Part shown: positions 46,602-57,671 of the stretch, piece after piece
How positions within the stretch are numbered: the first letter of the stretch is position 1
Layout: the number at the start of each line of letters is the position of its first letter
Source: JAWKZG01 sp041396125
Lineage (GTDB): Bacteria; Pseudomonadota; Gammaproteobacteria; Competibacterales; Competibacteraceae
Direction of reading: 5' to 3'
DNA length: 64,000 bases
NCBI GenBank assembly: GCA_041396125.1
Contig: JAWKZG010000015.1
Location: forward strand, 72,476 to 136,475
Translations under genes and position numbers: made by a program
The notes under the pieces: model-generated
The model's database searches: none
What the model saw: only the letters and a program-made list of their open reading frames with translations
Told to the model about the DNA's origin: nothing

Positions 46602-49574
46602 ATGACAAAAGCAAGCGGATTGGCCACGCAGGTGAAATCAAAGGGGTTGGTTCGGACAGCCTTGGCGGCGGCGATTACAGCAAGTTTATTAGTGCCGAAT
46701 GCAGTGTATGCGCTGGGTGTAGGACAAGTGCGGGTGCAATCCGCACTTAATCAGCGTCTGAATGCTGAAATGGAGCTTTTCGCGGTAAAACCGGATGAGC
46801 TGGAGAATCTGACAGTCAAAATTTCCACCCAGATGTTGTCGGGTAATATCAGCTCTCAGCCCTCTAATTTTGATTACACCATTGAGACACGCCGCGGCCG
46901 GTATTTCTTAAAGCTGCTTTCGAAGCAGCCTATGCGCGAACCGCTACTGAATTTCCTGATCGAGCTGGAATGGCCAAAAGGGCGCTTATTGCGTGAGTTA
47001 GCCATCTTTCTTGATCCTCCTGCAACAAGTGTTGATCCAACCCTGACAGCGGGTTTGCCACCCCCACGCCAGGCGCCTTCATTAGCACCGGCCAAGCCTG
47101 TACGCACCCGTCCCGGTGGTGACAGCAAATCCGTCGTCAGCAGGGCAGGGGGTACCAGCACTGCAAGCCAGGCCGCAGCTGCACCTACCGGTGAGGTCGT
47201 AGGCAATTACGGCCCCGTAGCACGCGGCGAAACACTTTGGCGTATCGCGAGTCGACTGCGCCCGGAAGGTGTTAGCGTGCAGCAGATGATGCAGGCGCTG
47301 TATCAGAATAATCCACGGGCTTTCTCGAAACCAGGTCTGGATTATCTGATGGCCGGAGTTACGCTGCAGGTGCCGACCGTAGCCGGGGCAACGCCCGATC
47401 TGGCGGCGGCTCAGCCAAAGCCTGCGCCGGCCAGCCGACCCAAGGCAGAAGAGCAGGTTGAGATACGCCTGGTACCACCCAGCGGACAAGACACCGAAAC
47501 GCAAACAGCCAGCCGCCCCGGTAGCGCCGGGACCGAGCAAGAGGGTGGTCCGACCCGCTTGCGGATTGCCAATCTGCGTGATCTGCAAACCCGTATTCAA
47601 ACCGCGCAAAGTGATAATCCCGAGGTTCTTGTCGCTAAAAGCGAGCCGGCTGCGGAATCGGCCCAGGCTGCAGAAACACCCGTAGCAGAAACACCCGTAG
47701 CAGAAGAAATCCCGGCTGCAGAAACGCCAGCACCGCAGGCGAGCACGCCTGCTGATACGGCGACAAGTGCAACCGAAGCACAGGCTAGCGCCAGCGACGG
47801 TCAGGCGACCGACCCGGCAGCACCATCCGAGCTGCGCCTTGATACGGCTGCGCTGAATACTGAGAACGCAGTGGACAGCGCTGTCTCATCTGAATCCGCT
47901 GCAACCTCTGAAACCGTAGTCGCTACCGCTCCGGTGCAGCCGCTGCAATCCGAACAGATCGGTGCTCAACAAGCAATTGAACCCGTTGTTGCCACTGAAG
48001 AAGGTGTAACGGACGCCGAGCCTGCCGCTGCAACGCCAGCAGAAGCTGCGCTGGAAACCGGCACTGAAGCAACCGATGATTCGACGGAACAAGCTGCAGC
48101 CGAACTGCAGCAGCCGGCAGTTGCTACCGTCGAAATGGATCGCGAGCAACCCGAAGCAGCCGGGATTGATGTGGTTGGTATGCTGCTTAAATTCCAGCGC
48201 GATCCGATGGGCAGCTTGCGGGAAATACAGCAGCATCCACTGGGTTTGCCAATTGCAGGAGGCACGCTGATTGTGCTGTTGCTGTTGATTGCTACCGTGT
48301 CACGTCGCTCCAGAAAAGCTGAAGATTACTCGGAAATCGAGCGCGGCTTGGCGCTATCGACAGCAGCCAGCGACAGTGCTGGTGCTGCCTCCAAGGCTAT
48401 GCGTCGCAGCAGCCCGGCCGAAGAGCCTGCAGATCTGGCCGCTAAAATGCGGCTGCAACGGGTCGATTTTCTGATCGCCGGTCGCAGTTATGAGGAAGCG
48501 GAAAAAGTGCTACGGCGCTTATTGTCGGAAAATCCGTTTGATCTAAAAGTCAAAGAGAAAATGCTCGAAGTCTATTATAAGTCGAGCAACACTGATCAGT
48601 TCATTACAGTAGCTGAATCAATTCGCAGCCAGATCGACAGTGAACAGTCCCCGTTATGGCAAAAAGTGGTTGATATGGGGCATAAAATCTATCCGGGACA
48701 TCCCTTGTTTGAGTCTTCTGATGAGGGCGAAGACACGATCATTTTTGCACCGCAGGAGGATCCGTCCGAACAGGAGGACAGAACCCAGGTAGTGCAGGCG
48801 GCGGGAGCAGGCGAAGATCGAGGTATGGTGCTGGAGTTCGGCCAGACCAGTTCTATTGCACGGGCAGCCAGTAAAATAGGCGATAGCCCTGATACACAAG
48901 CCACATTTGCACCGGCCGCAACCACCACCACTGAGACAGACGAGACGCTAAGCGCACCTGCACTGACCGATCTGAATGAATGGCGCGACGAAGACAGTAC
49001 TACCACCACCAATGCTGAAACACTGCGTTTCGATGCACCCGACGAGCAAAATCTGGACTTTGAAAAGGAACTGGCTGAGCTACCCCTGGACGACAGGGAA
49101 TTAAGCCTGGATTTTGCTTCTGATCGCAGCGAGTCCGCTAGTGCGCATTCGGCTGATCAAGATAATGATGACCTGGCGTTGAGCCTGGATATGGAATTGG
49201 GTGAGTCGCTCGACTTTGAATCCAACACAGCAGCTGACAAACCGACGACAGATTTCGATTTGGATGCCTTGGCTCTGGACGAGAGTGAGCTGCGTTTTTC
49301 CCCGGATGACAGTGCTGATAGCCTGTCACTGGAATTTGAGGATGCCAATGCTGTCGATGCAGAAGATACCCAGTTGATTTCCGACGCGCTGGACGGTGAT
49401 GCTACCCAGAGCATGGACAGCGGTGATTATGTGGAAATCAAACTTGATCTTGCCAGCGCCTATCTGGAGATGGATGATCGCGCTGGTGCTATCAGCTTAT
49501 TGCAGGAAGTTGTGGCAGAAGGCAGTGACGGTCAGAAAGCACGGGCGCAGGAACTGCTGGACCGCCTGGCTTAG
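46602..49574 (+). CDS. fimV: FimV-family pilus/polarity protein
   Basis: Inner-membrane protein needed for type IV pilus assembly and polar organisation in relatives. 990 residues. Signal peptide ends near VYALG; the conserved FimV N-domain (VRVQSALNQRLNAEMEL) follows. A LysM peptidoglycan-binding domain lies about 205-260 (VARGETLWRIASRL). A long Ala/Glu/Thr/Pro-rich linker contains two copies of a 15-bp repeat (47670-47699). One membrane helix is at about 550-570 (IAGGTLIVLLLLIATVS). The acidic cytoplasmic part ends in the FimV TPR motif (YVEIKLDLASAYLEMDDRAGA). The ATG at 46602 is preferred over an upstream TTG. The asd-fimV order matches Pseudomonas. Confidence 0.93.
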   Translation: MTKASGLATQVKSKGLVRTALAAAITASLLVPNAVYALGVGQVRVQSALNQRLNAEMELFAVKPDELENLTVKISTQMLSGNISSQPSNFDYTIETRRGRYFLKLLSKQPMREPLLNFLIELEWPKGRLLRELAIFLDPPATSVDPTLTAGLPPPRQAPSLAPAKPVRTRPGGDSKSVVSRAGGTSTASQAAAAPTGEVVGNYGPVARGETLWRIASRLRPEGVSVQQMMQALYQNNPRAFSKPGLDYLMAGVTLQVPTVAGATPDLAAAQPKPAPASRPKAEEQVEIRLVPPSGQDTETQTASRPGSAGTEQEGGPTRLRIANLRDLQTRIQTAQSDNPEVLVAKSEPAAESAQAAETPVAETPVAEEIPAAETPAPQASTPADTATSATEAQASASDGQATDPAAPSELRLDTAALNTENAVDSAVSSESAATSETVVATAPVQPLQSEQIGAQQAIEPVVATEEGVTDAEPAAATPAEAALETGTEATDDSTEQAAAELQQPAVATVEMDREQPEAAGIDVVGMLLKFQRDPMGSLREIQQHPLGLPIAGGTLIVLLLLIATVSRRSRKAEDYSEIERGLALSTAASDSAGAASKAMRRSSPAEEPADLAAKMRLQRVDFLIAGRSYEEAEKVLRRLLSENPFDLKVKEKMLEVYYKSSNTDQFITVAESIRSQIDSEQSPLWQKVVDMGHKIYPGHPLFESSDEGEDTIIFAPQEDPSEQEDRTQVVQAAGAGEDRGMVLEFGQTSSIARAASKIGDSPDTQATFAPAATTTTETDETLSAPALTDLNEWRDEDSTTTTNAETLRFDAPDEQNLDFEKELAELPLDDRELSLDFASDRSESASAHSADQDNDDLALSLDMELGESLDFESNTAADKPTTDFDLDALALDESELRFSPDDSADSLSLEFEDANAVDAEDTQLISDALDGDATQSMDSGDYVEIKLDLASAYLEMDDRAGAISLLQEVVAEGSDGQKARAQELLDRLA

Positions 49575-49625
49575 GAACAGACCCTGGTTAACTACCCGGA
49601 CCCGGTGTGGCCGTAAGCGATTCAG

Positions 49626-49799
49626 ATGTCATCGGACTGGTTTTTTGTACTGGTAACCGCGGTCGTGGCGCTGCATGGTCTGAGTTTTCGCGATGAGAAT
49701 GGCGAAAAGGAATGGATTCATTTGTTGTTCGGCTGTATCGCGTTGCTGTTTTGTCTGCGGGTGCTGCTGGTTGATATTCTGCAAGTCAATCTATTCTAA
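49626..49799 (+). CDS. Small two-helix membrane protein downstream of fimV
   Basis: A 57-residue protein. Two hydrophobic stretches (WFFVLVTAVVALHGL and LLFGCIALLFCLRVLLVDIL) flank a charged hinge (RDENGEKEW). It starts 51 bp after fimV and ends directly before a hairpin, so it is probably the last gene of that transcript. I do not recognise the family. No strong ribosome binding site is seen, so expression is less certain. Confidence 0.6.
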   Translation: MSSDWFFVLVTAVVALHGLSFRDENGEKEWIHLLFGCIALLFCLRVLLVDILQVNLF

Positions 49800-49800
49800 C

Positions 49801-49825
49801 GGGCTGCTCTGTTCGTGAGCAGCCC
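49801..49825 (+). terminator. Hairpin after the small membrane protein
   Basis: GGGCTGCTC pairs perfectly with GAGCAGCCC across a 7-base loop, 1 bp after the stop codon. There is no T run, so it may need Rho or act as a transcript end stabiliser. Confidence 0.5.
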
Positions 49826-49895
49826 GCGTCCTAGTCGAGTATCCAGGGCTGAGCTGGCGTTGTCAGCTTTCCCGGACATTCAATCTCCCATACAT

Positions 49896-52813
49896 TCAAA
49901 TAGTAAGTAAAGTCCAGTCCGGTAAAGCCTGCAAGGCTTCGCTGCTGCCGATGACGGCGTAACTGGCTCGTTGCGCCTGCAGGTAGCGATCCGCAATCCT
50001 GAGAAGATCGCTCTGACTGACTTCCAGGACTGCTTTCCTGACGGCGCGGCGGTATTCTGGTGTACGTTCGAAACGTTGTGCGAAAAAGGCACTGATGGCC
50101 TCACCGGCCGGCGAGCCGGGTTTATCTATCGCCGCAATAACCCCCAGAATAGCTTCTTCCAGCGCTCGTGCCGGGTGCTGTTTCTGGTGCAGCCAGTCCA
50201 GTGCGTGCAGAAAATCGTCCAGGGTTTCCTGGCAGCGCGGGTCACGGTAAGAAAACATACGAAAAGCGCCGCTGTCCGGGTTATAGCCTGCACTGACACC
50301 GTAAGCACCGCCTTGTTCGCGCACTGCCGTGTGCAGATAGCCGTTACGCAAATATTCACCTAAAACATACAGCGCTGGTGCATCGGCATGATCGGGCGCA
50401 GGTGCCGGAAAAGCCACGGCGCAGAAATTGACCTGGGTGCTGGTAACCCAGGCTTCTTTTTCTGCGTATTCTGCGCTGGCAGGGTAAATGCGGGTGGACT
50501 TGCAGCGGCCGGCAGGGCATCCCAATGGACTTGCTGTTGCCGGGCGATATCGTCGTGTAACTCGCCTTCGCTGACCACTAATAATTCGCGCGGGGCAGTC
50601 AGGACATGTTGATGGATAGCAGCCAGCTGCGCACAAAATTTTTCCAGTTGGCCGGGATCGCGTACCTGGTTAACCAGATTGCGTAAGCGCTGCAAACCAA
50701 GCAGGCCATCCCAGTTGTGAGACAGATTGGAGACCGGACTGAAAGCCGCACTGGCTGCTGTCATGGCGAGACTGTGACCGGCCCGGGTGACACTGGATTC
50801 GCGTTGTGCCAGCAGCTGGCCCAGCAGCTCCCGGATACGCCCCTGTTCGTCAAAGCGGGGACTTGCCAGCATGGCGACCATTAATTCAGCCAGTGCTGCC
50901 TGATTACGGGCCAGAGCCTTGCCAGCCAATACGACAGCACCCTGGACTTGCTGCGTATCGTGCAGACGGGAACGTACCACACTGTGTGCACCCAGACCGC
51001 CAGTGACAGCCGCCTGCCGGGCCTGTACGGCCAGGTAGTCCTGTTCACCCAGACCGACTTCGCTCAGACACAGGGTGTAGATCGGTAATAATTCGAGCTG
51101 CTCCGGCGTTAGATCAGGCAGCTCAATAATGCATTGTTCATACACCATGCCGTTCGTGCCCTGCGCATACCAGGTGGCAGGGGTGGCACCCAGAGCTTGG
51201 CGATATCCTTCGGCAATATGCAGCTCTGTCGGCACGTCCGAAACCTCGACCCGAGGCAGCAGTTCCGGGTCGTCAAGCTGGTTTTGCCGTTCCTGTAAGG
51301 CCTGGGCCTGCTGCACGATTCGGTCACGCTCGGCCGCTGACAGCTGTGCTTTGATCTGGTTCAGCCATTCACGTTCGGTTTCTGCTTCGCGCTGACCCAG
51401 TGTTGCATCCGGTTCCATAACCAGACGTACCCGATGCGGATTATCCAGTAATAAACGCCGTGTCAGGTTCTTGATGAAGTCCGGGTTCTGAATATCCTGC
51501 CGTAATTCGGCCAGCAGTTCATCCTGATCCAGTGCGCTGACCGGATCACCGCTATGGATGGCCGGTGTCAGTGCCTGCAGTATTAAAGACAGGCCATACG
51601 GGTAGCCATCCCCGGTAATTTCACGCTGCGATAATTCGATCTGATGCAGTACCGATTCCAATACCGGCAGTGGTACACCGTGCTCGGCGATCTGTTCGAG
51701 AGTTGTAAAAATCAGCTGTTCGACCGCCTCGGCGTGTTCGGGGCTGGAACCCTCCAGACCGCAAACGAAGGTGGTTTCGCGGCTATTGTCGTCATATCCG
51801 CACAGCGGCGAAGGGGCACTGCCCAGGCCGCAGGTTTCCAGCGCATGGCGTAATGGTGAACTGCTGTTGTCCAGCAGTACATCGGACAGGATTTGCGCTT
51901 CCATAACCGCCCGCGGGTCGGTATTCCGGCCCAGCAGCCAGCCCAGTACAATATGCGTTTTATCGCCTGCAGCAGGGTTGTCCTCACCTGGTTCCAGCGG
52001 ATAATACGCGTGTTGTTGCACGGGCGCAGTGTAGCGCTGCTCGTCGGGAATACTGAAATCCAGCGCCTGTGCCTGAAACTGCTGTAAGGCTTGCGTTTCA
52101 AAGCGCTGCTGATGTTCTGCGGCAGGTATATCGCCATAGGTCATGAACAGCGCATTGGACGGGTGATAGTGACGGGCGTGAAAATCCTTCAGCTGGGTAT
52201 GCGTCAGCTGCGGAATGCAGGCCGGGTCGCCGCCGCTGTTGTAATGATAGGTTGTGCTCGGGAACAATAGCGATTGCAGGCTTTCGTTGACCCGGCTGAC
52301 AGGTGAGCTGAGCACGCCTTTCATTTCATTGAACACGACGCCTTTGAATACCAGCTCGGAGGTGGGGTTGTCCGGTTCGGCAAATTCCAGCCGATGGCCT
52401 TCCTGGGCAAAATCCAGCTCATGCAGGCGCGGAAAAAATACGGCATCCAGGTAAACATCAAGCAGGTTATTGAAATCTTTTTTGTTCTGGCTGGCAAACG
52501 GGTAAGCAGTCCAGTCGCTACCGGTGAAGGCATTCATGAAAGTGTTCAGCGAGCGCCGGCTCATCATGAAAAACGGATCGCGCACCGGATAACGGCGGCT
52601 GCCGCACAACGCGGTATGCTCCAGAATATGTGCGACTCCAGTGGAATCCTGCGGTACTGTTAAAAATGCGACGAGAAACACATTGTGAGGATCGTCTGCG
52701 GCCATATGCAGGTGGCGTGCGCCGGTGGCGCGATGGCGAAACACCCGCAGCTCAATACGCAGAGAAGGAATGGATTGATTGTGTAATAGCTCGAAGCTGG
52801 GATGGGCTGTCAT
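49896..52813 (-). pseudogene. M16C peptidase (presequence-protease type), one-base frameshift
   Basis: Zinc endopeptidase of the pitrilysin superfamily, about 972 residues, related to organellar PreP, which degrades free targeting peptides. The inverted zinc motif HILEH is near the N-terminus (VAHILEHTALCGS); the family's four-domain clamshell length is kept. The frame breaks near 50474, where one G seems to be missing. Restoring it joins FTLPA to AEYAEKEAWVTST. The C-terminal domain (REQGGAYGVSAGYNPDSGAF) is complete. Substrate in bacteria unknown, presumably short peptides. Confidence 0.88.
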
Positions 52814-53028
52814 AGATTCGGATTGCTGCTCATGCTTGAATGAAAAAAATGGACGCTGGCGCCAGTATTAAAAACCTATAAATATGAGACCGAAATATAA
52901 AACGTTAGTGCTGACATGACCGGTCGGTTTATAGCGTCTTGTAATATGGCATTATTCAACCAAATCTCAAACCAGCCGTCAGTGCGTAAGTTATACTGTG
53001 CGGCTTCTTGTCTTAACACGCAATATCA

Positions 53029-55857
53029 ATGATGGAAAAGACCTACAATCCGCACGCAATAGAACAATATTGGTACGACACCTGGGAAAAGCAAGGCTAT
53101 TTTGCCCCGGCGGGCAAGGGCGAGCCGTATTGCATCATGATTCCGCCGCCCAATGTGACCGGCACGTTGCATATGGGGCATGCGTTTCAGGATACAATCA
53201 TGGACGCACTGATCCGCTATCACCGGATGACCGGGCGCAATACCTTATGGCAGCCAGGCACCGATCACGCCGGTATCGCTACCCAGATGGTGGTGGAACG
53301 CCAGCTCAATGCCGAAGGTAAATCCCGCCACGATCTGGGGCGCGAGGCCTTTATCGAACGGGTGTGGGACTGGAAACAGCATTCCGGTGGCAATATCACT
53401 CGGCAGTTGCGCCGGATGGGCGCATCACTGGATTGGGCGCATGAGCGCTTTACTATGGACGAAGGGTTGTCCAATGCCGTCAAGGAGGTCTTTGTCCAGC
53501 TCTTTGATGAAGGCCTGATCTATCGCGGCAAGCGTCTGGTCAACTGGGATCCGGTTCTGAAGACCGCCGTGTCTGATCTGGAAGTGGTCAGCGAGGAAGA
53601 ACAGGGCTCGCTATGGCATATTCGTTACCCGCTGGCTGAAGACGCCGGTACCGGTGATAACTATGTGGTGGTGGCGACGACCCGGCCGGAAACCATGCTG
53701 GGCGATACCGCTGTCGCGGTGCATCCCGAAGATGAGCGGTTCCGTCATTTGATCGGCAAGCATGTCATGCTGCCACTGGCGCAGCGACCGATTCCTGTTA
53801 TCGCTGATGATTACGTCGAGCGCGAGTTCGGCACCGGCTGTTTAAAAATCACGCCTGCGCATGATTTTAACGACTACGCTGTCGGGCAACGGCATCAGCT
53901 GCCGATCATCAATATCTTCAACGACGATGCCACGGTGAACGACAATGCACCGGAGGCTTATCGGGGACTGGATCGTTTTGAAGCTCGCAAACGGATTGTG
54001 GCCGAACTTGAGGCACAGGGGCTGCTGGAAAAAATCCAGCCGCATACCCTGAAAGTGCCGCGTGGCGACCGCACCGGTCAGGTTATTGAGCCTTATCTGA
54101 CCGATCAGTGGTTTGTCGATCTGACTCGCGAAACGCTGCCGGATGGGCGTCCCGGTGGTAAAACCCTGATTACTGATCCTTCGATCCGCGTGGTTGAGGA
54201 CGGACGTATCAAGTTTATTCCCGGTAACTGGGATAAAACCTACTTTGAATGGATGCGCAATATCGAAGACTGGTGCATCAGTCGTCAGCTTTGGTGGGGC
54301 CATCGCATTCCGGCTTGGTATGCCCCGGACGGGACTATTTACGTCGGGCGTTCGGAAGACGAAGTCCGCGCCAAATACCAGCTCGGCGATATTGCTCTGC
54401 GCCAGGATGAAGATGTGCTGGATACCTGGTTTTCCTCAGCGCTCTGGCCGTTCTCAACTCTGGGCTGGCCGGAACAGAATGCACGGCTGGAAACGTTTTA
54501 TCCCGGCAGTGTGCTGGTAACGGGATTCGATATTATTTTCTTCTGGGTTGCCCGCATGATCATGATGGGGCTGAAGTTCATGGATGGCGCTGTACCGTTC
54601 CATGAAGTGTACATCCATGGTCTGGTGCGTGATCATGATGGTCAGAAAATGTCCAAGTCCAAAGGTAATGTGCTGGATCCCCTGGATATCATCGATGGCA
54701 TCGATCTCGACAGCCTGATCAAAAAACGCACCACTGGTTTAATGCAGCCGCAGATGGCGCCACGCATCGAGCAGGCGACCCGCAAAGAATTCGCGGACGG
54801 CATCAAACCACATGGCGCGGATGCGCTGCGCTTTACCTTCTGCTCGCTTGCCACTACCGGGCGTGACGTCATCTTCGATATGGGCCGGGTCGAAGGCTAT
54901 CGCAATTTCTGTAATAAAATCTGGAACGCTGCCCGCTATGTACTGATGAACACACAGGGGCAGGACTGCGGCCAGAATAATGACCAGAATGAAAATGCTA
55001 TTGAATTGAGCATTGCCGACCGCTGGATTATTTCGCGCTTGCAACGCACCGAACAGGCAGTTAATGAAGCGGTACAGAGCTACCGGTTCGATCAGGCGGC
55101 ACAGGCCCTGTATGAATTCACCTGGGATGAATACTGCGACTGGTACATCGAACTGTCCAAACCGGTGCTGAACGGCGAGGTCTCCGCAGCGGCCAAACGG
55201 GGTACCCGGCACACGCTGGTGACCGTGCTGGAAGCCCTGTTGCGTCTGCTTCATCCCATCATGCCGTTCCTCAGCGAGGAAATCTGGCAACAGGTCGCGC
55301 CGCTGGCAGGTAAGCAGGGGGACACAGTGTCCATGCAGCCTTACCCACAAGCTGATAGCAAGCGGCTGGATACAGCCGCCGAAGCTGAAGTGGCCTGGCT
55401 GCAGCAGTTTTTGCTGGGCGTGCGGCGGATTCGTGCGGAAATGAATATCGCCCCCGGCAAGCCGTTACCGGTACTGCTCAGCCAGGGTACCGATGAGGAT
55501 CGGGCCAGAGTCATGCGTAACCGCGATTACCTGGATCGGCTGGGGCGGCTGGAGTCGGTTCAGTGGCTGGATGCAGGAGCCGATGAACCGGAAGCGGCGA
55601 TTGCTTTGATCGATACGCTGCGGGTGCTGATCCCGCTGGCCGGTCTGATTGACCCGCAGGCAGAACGGGCCCGGCTCGGTAAGGAAATCGATAAGCAGGA
55701 AAAAGAACTGGCGCGCGGCGAGGGCAAGCTGAACAATGAAAAATTTGTCAGTAAAGCACCGCCGGACGTGGTCGCTAAAGAGCGCGAGCGGGTCGAGTCC
55801 GTACGTGCGTCTCTACAGCAATTGCGGGAACAATACGAGCGGCTTGGGCGGTTGTAA
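53029..55857 (+). CDS. valS: Valyl-tRNA synthetase
   Basis: Charges tRNA-Val with valine and edits threonine errors. 942 residues. The HIGH motif appears as LHMGH in [20 protein letters not shown] in [11 protein letters not shown]. The editing domain ([17 protein letters not shown]) and C-terminal coiled coil ([23 protein letters not shown]) are present. Two adjacent ATG codons (53029, 53032) are possible starts. The 215 bp to the divergent protease gene hold its promoter. Confidence 0.98.
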   Translation: MMEKTYNPHAIEQYWYDTWEKQGYFAPAGKGEPYCIMIPPPNVTGTLHMGHAFQDTIMDALIRYHRMTGRNTLWQPGTDHAGIATQMVVERQLNAEGKSRHDLGREAFIERVWDWKQHSGGNITRQLRRMGASLDWAHERFTMDEGLSNAVKEVFVQLFDEGLIYRGKRLVNWDPVLKTAVSDLEVVSEEEQGSLWHIRYPLAEDAGTGDNYVVVATTRPETMLGDTAVAVHPEDERFRHLIGKHVMLPLAQRPIPVIADDYVEREFGTGCLKITPAHDFNDYAVGQRHQLPIINIFNDDATVNDNAPEAYRGLDRFEARKRIVAELEAQGLLEKIQPHTLKVPRGDRTGQVIEPYLTDQWFVDLTRETLPDGRPGGKTLITDPSIRVVEDGRIKFIPGNWDKTYFEWMRNIEDWCISRQLWWGHRIPAWYAPDGTIYVGRSEDEVRAKYQLGDIALRQDEDVLDTWFSSALWPFSTLGWPEQNARLETFYPGSVLVTGFDIIFFWVARMIMMGLKFMDGAVPFHEVYIHGLVRDHDGQKMSKSKGNVLDPLDIIDGIDLDSLIKKRTTGLMQPQMAPRIEQATRKEFADGIKPHGADALRFTFCSLATTGRDVIFDMGRVEGYRNFCNKIWNAARYVLMNTQGQDCGQNNDQNENAIELSIADRWIISRLQRTEQAVNEAVQSYRFDQAAQALYEFTWDEYCDWYIELSKPVLNGEVSAAAKRGTRHTLVTVLEALLRLLHPIMPFLSEEIWQQVAPLAGKQGDTVSMQPYPQADSKRLDTAAEAEVAWLQQFLLGVRRIRAEMNIAPGKPLPVLLSQGTDEDRARVMRNRDYLDRLGRLESVQWLDAGADEPEAAIALIDTLRVLIPLAGLIDPQAERARLGKEIDKQEKELARGEGKLNNEKFVSKAPPDVVAKERERVESVRASLQQLREQYERLGRL

Positions 55858-55859
55858 TT

Positions 55860-56594
55860 ATGGCGGATTTTAAAGGGCATCTGGTTGGTGCATCGCTGGT
55901 CAGCGGTATCGCGGCAACCGCGCTGGCTATGGGTAGCACATTGCCGGAATCAACCATACTCGGGTTTTTTTCGCTGGGCGTAGTGGGTGGGCTGCTGCCC
56001 GATATCGATTCCGATAACTCCATTCCAATCCGGATTGGTTTTAATGTGTTGTCGGTAATCGCAGCGTTTTTGCTGGTGTTTGCATTTACGGATCAACTGT
56101 CGCTGATCGAGTTGCTGCTGCTGGGATTGGCCGGTTTTGCGCTGATACGGTTTGGTGTATTCAGCATATTTGCCGAGATCACCGTGCATCGCGGCCTGAT
56201 CCATTCTATCCCAGCGGCCGCGATTGCTGGTCTACTGACTACTTTTCTGGCCCATTCGATATTTGCAGTGCAAATTATACCGGCGTGGCTGGCAGGCACG
56301 TTTGTTGCGGGTGGTTTTCTGGTGCATCTCATACTGGATGAAATCTATAGCGTGGATCTGCTGGGCCGCAAGATCAAACGCTCGTTTGGCACAGCATTTA
56401 ACCTGGGCAGCCTGAATAATTTACTGGGCACTGCCGGTTTATACCTTGCAATAGCTGGGTTGTATCACGTCTGTCCAGACTGGCGACCCTTCTGGCAGAT
56501 GGCCAGTGATCCCGGTACTTATCTCACACTGGAAAGCCGTATTTGGCCTCATGGCGTGTGGTTTGCCGGTTTACTGGATCTATTGGTCAGTTAA
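55860..56594 (+). CDS. Membrane-bound metal-dependent hydrolase (YdjM/DUF457 family)
   Basis: A 244-residue inner-membrane protein with about five hydrophobic segments. Conserved metal-site residues are visible: MADFKGHLVGA, GLLPDIDSDNS, VHRGLIHSIP and HLILDEIYSVDLLGRKIKRSFGTA. The family includes LexA-regulated YdjM of E. coli; the substrate is unknown. It starts 2 bp after the valS stop codon and is probably co-transcribed. Confidence 0.85.
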   Translation: MADFKGHLVGASLVSGIAATALAMGSTLPESTILGFFSLGVVGGLLPDIDSDNSIPIRIGFNVLSVIAAFLLVFAFTDQLSLIELLLLGLAGFALIRFGVFSIFAEITVHRGLIHSIPAAAIAGLLTTFLAHSIFAVQIIPAWLAGTFVAGGFLVHLILDEIYSVDLLGRKIKRSFGTAFNLGSLNNLLGTAGLYLAIAGLYHVCPDWRPFWQMASDPGTYLTLESRIWPHGVWFAGLLDLLVS

Positions 56595-56831
56595 CGGCGG
56601 TTTTCCGAAATCCTGTTTCTGGAATCTCTGGCTGCGTTAGCCAGAGACCGCCAGCGGCGTAGTTGAAAGATATTGCTGCGGCGCAACAAATCCGCTATCA
56701 TGTTGCACTGCAATATTAGCAGATTACACTCGCGCATGGATGTATTTACCGGCGCGCGAGGCTGACTCAAAACTCTTGCGCAAGCCATTCCCCCAAAATT
56801 TTTGATTTATGAACGCTTGAGGTTCAACGCG

Positions 56832-57548
56832 ATGTATTGGACAAGTCATGCCGAAACGATGGATGCTACGCCATTCTTACGTGCAGTAATCAAGGTATTA
56901 CCACCTTACCTGGATAAACAGCAGATCGAATTGTATGCCAGCCTGACCGAGCCGATGGCACAAAAATCGACTGTTTGGCTCACTCGGTTGACGCAGGATT
57001 TTAAACCCGTTATGCCGCTGTCAGGCTTTGGCTTGCCGGTACAGGATACTCAGCGCTGGCTGGAGTGGATGATGCAGTCGCAGCAGCAGCTGTGGACACA
57101 GTGGGCTGACTATTACCAGCAGTGGCAGACTGTCTTGGCCAAAGAAGTCAATGACGTTGGCGAGCAATATGCCGATACGCCAGTAGCTGCAAATGAACCG
57201 GTTGCTGCTGTAGCAACTGAAACAGCTGAAACAGCTGAAACAGCACCGGCTGTTGCCGCTGTTTCTGCCGAAGCTACCCCTGCTGAGGCTGCTGACGAGG
57301 CTGCTGTGATAACCGTACAGGATGTGGACAGCAAAGCTGCCGATGATCTGACTGCGATTGCCGGTATCGGTCCGGCGCTGGCGCGTAAATTGAACGATGC
57401 GGGTATTAAAACCTATGCTGATATCGCCGCTTGGTCAGAGTCTGATATCGAGAGCATTGAGCAAACTTTGCTCGGCGGTCGCTTCGCAGGGCGTATCCGG
57501 CGTGATGACTGGATTGGTCAGGCGCGCACCCTGAGTGCCGGCGCTTAA
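56832..57548 (+). CDS. Phasin-like protein with C-terminal helix-hairpin-helix domain
   Basis: A 238-residue protein. The first about 115 residues are amphipathic helices rich in Gln and Trp (WLEWMMQSQQQLWTQWADYYQQW), resembling phasins that coat PHA granules. A linker of Ala/Glu/Thr/Val (115-170) includes a short repeat. The end (about 180-238) is a helix-hairpin-helix unit (LTAIAGIGPALARKLNDAGI) like those that bind DNA or act as dimer modules. A granule-to-nucleoid tether is a guess, based only on this architecture and on phaC and thiolase elsewhere in the window. The ATG at 56832 follows TTGAGG; an upstream TTG is less likely. Confidence 0.65.
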   Translation: MYWTSHAETMDATPFLRAVIKVLPPYLDKQQIELYASLTEPMAQKSTVWLTRLTQDFKPVMPLSGFGLPVQDTQRWLEWMMQSQQQLWTQWADYYQQWQTVLAKEVNDVGEQYADTPVAANEPVAAVATETAETAETAPAVAAVSAEATPAEAADEAAVITVQDVDSKAADDLTAIAGIGPALARKLNDAGIKTYADIAAWSESDIESIEQTLLGGRFAGRIRRDDWIGQARTLSAGA

Positions 57549-57571
57549 AACGGATTTCAATAAAATAGCGC

Positions 57572-57601
57572 TTTACAAAGGCATTTATTGCTGGCTATTC
57601 T
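57572..57601 (+). promoter_or_regulatory. Possible promoter of the ilv leader
   Basis: TTTACA at 57572-57577 and TATTCT at 57596-57601 with 18-bp spacing. It would place the start at or just before the leader ATG, leaving almost no untranslated leader, so it is doubtful. Confidence 0.25.
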
Positions 57602-57608
57602 ATTTCGC

Positions 57609-57671
57609 ATGATGCAAAAGCTGAGCGCCGTCGTTATCGTCGTTATTATTCTACTCAGGAGGGTAGGGTAA
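57609..57671 (+). CDS. ilv leader peptide (attenuator peptide)
   Basis: A 20-residue open frame, MMQKLSA then ten consecutive Val, Ile or Leu residues (VVIVVIILL plus neighbours), ending RRVG and TAA. Such a run upstream of a branched-chain operon is the hallmark of IlvL-type leader peptides: the ribosome stalls when charged Val, Ile or Leu tRNA is scarce. It is too short for gene callers. It sits directly before an antiterminator/terminator pair and ilvG. Confidence 0.85.
   Translation: MMQKLSAVVIVVIILLRRVG

Noticed and set aside
47670..47699. 15-bp tandem repeat in fimV as a phase-variation tract
   Set aside because: The unit is a multiple of three and lies in a low-complexity linker, so copy change would not switch the frame.
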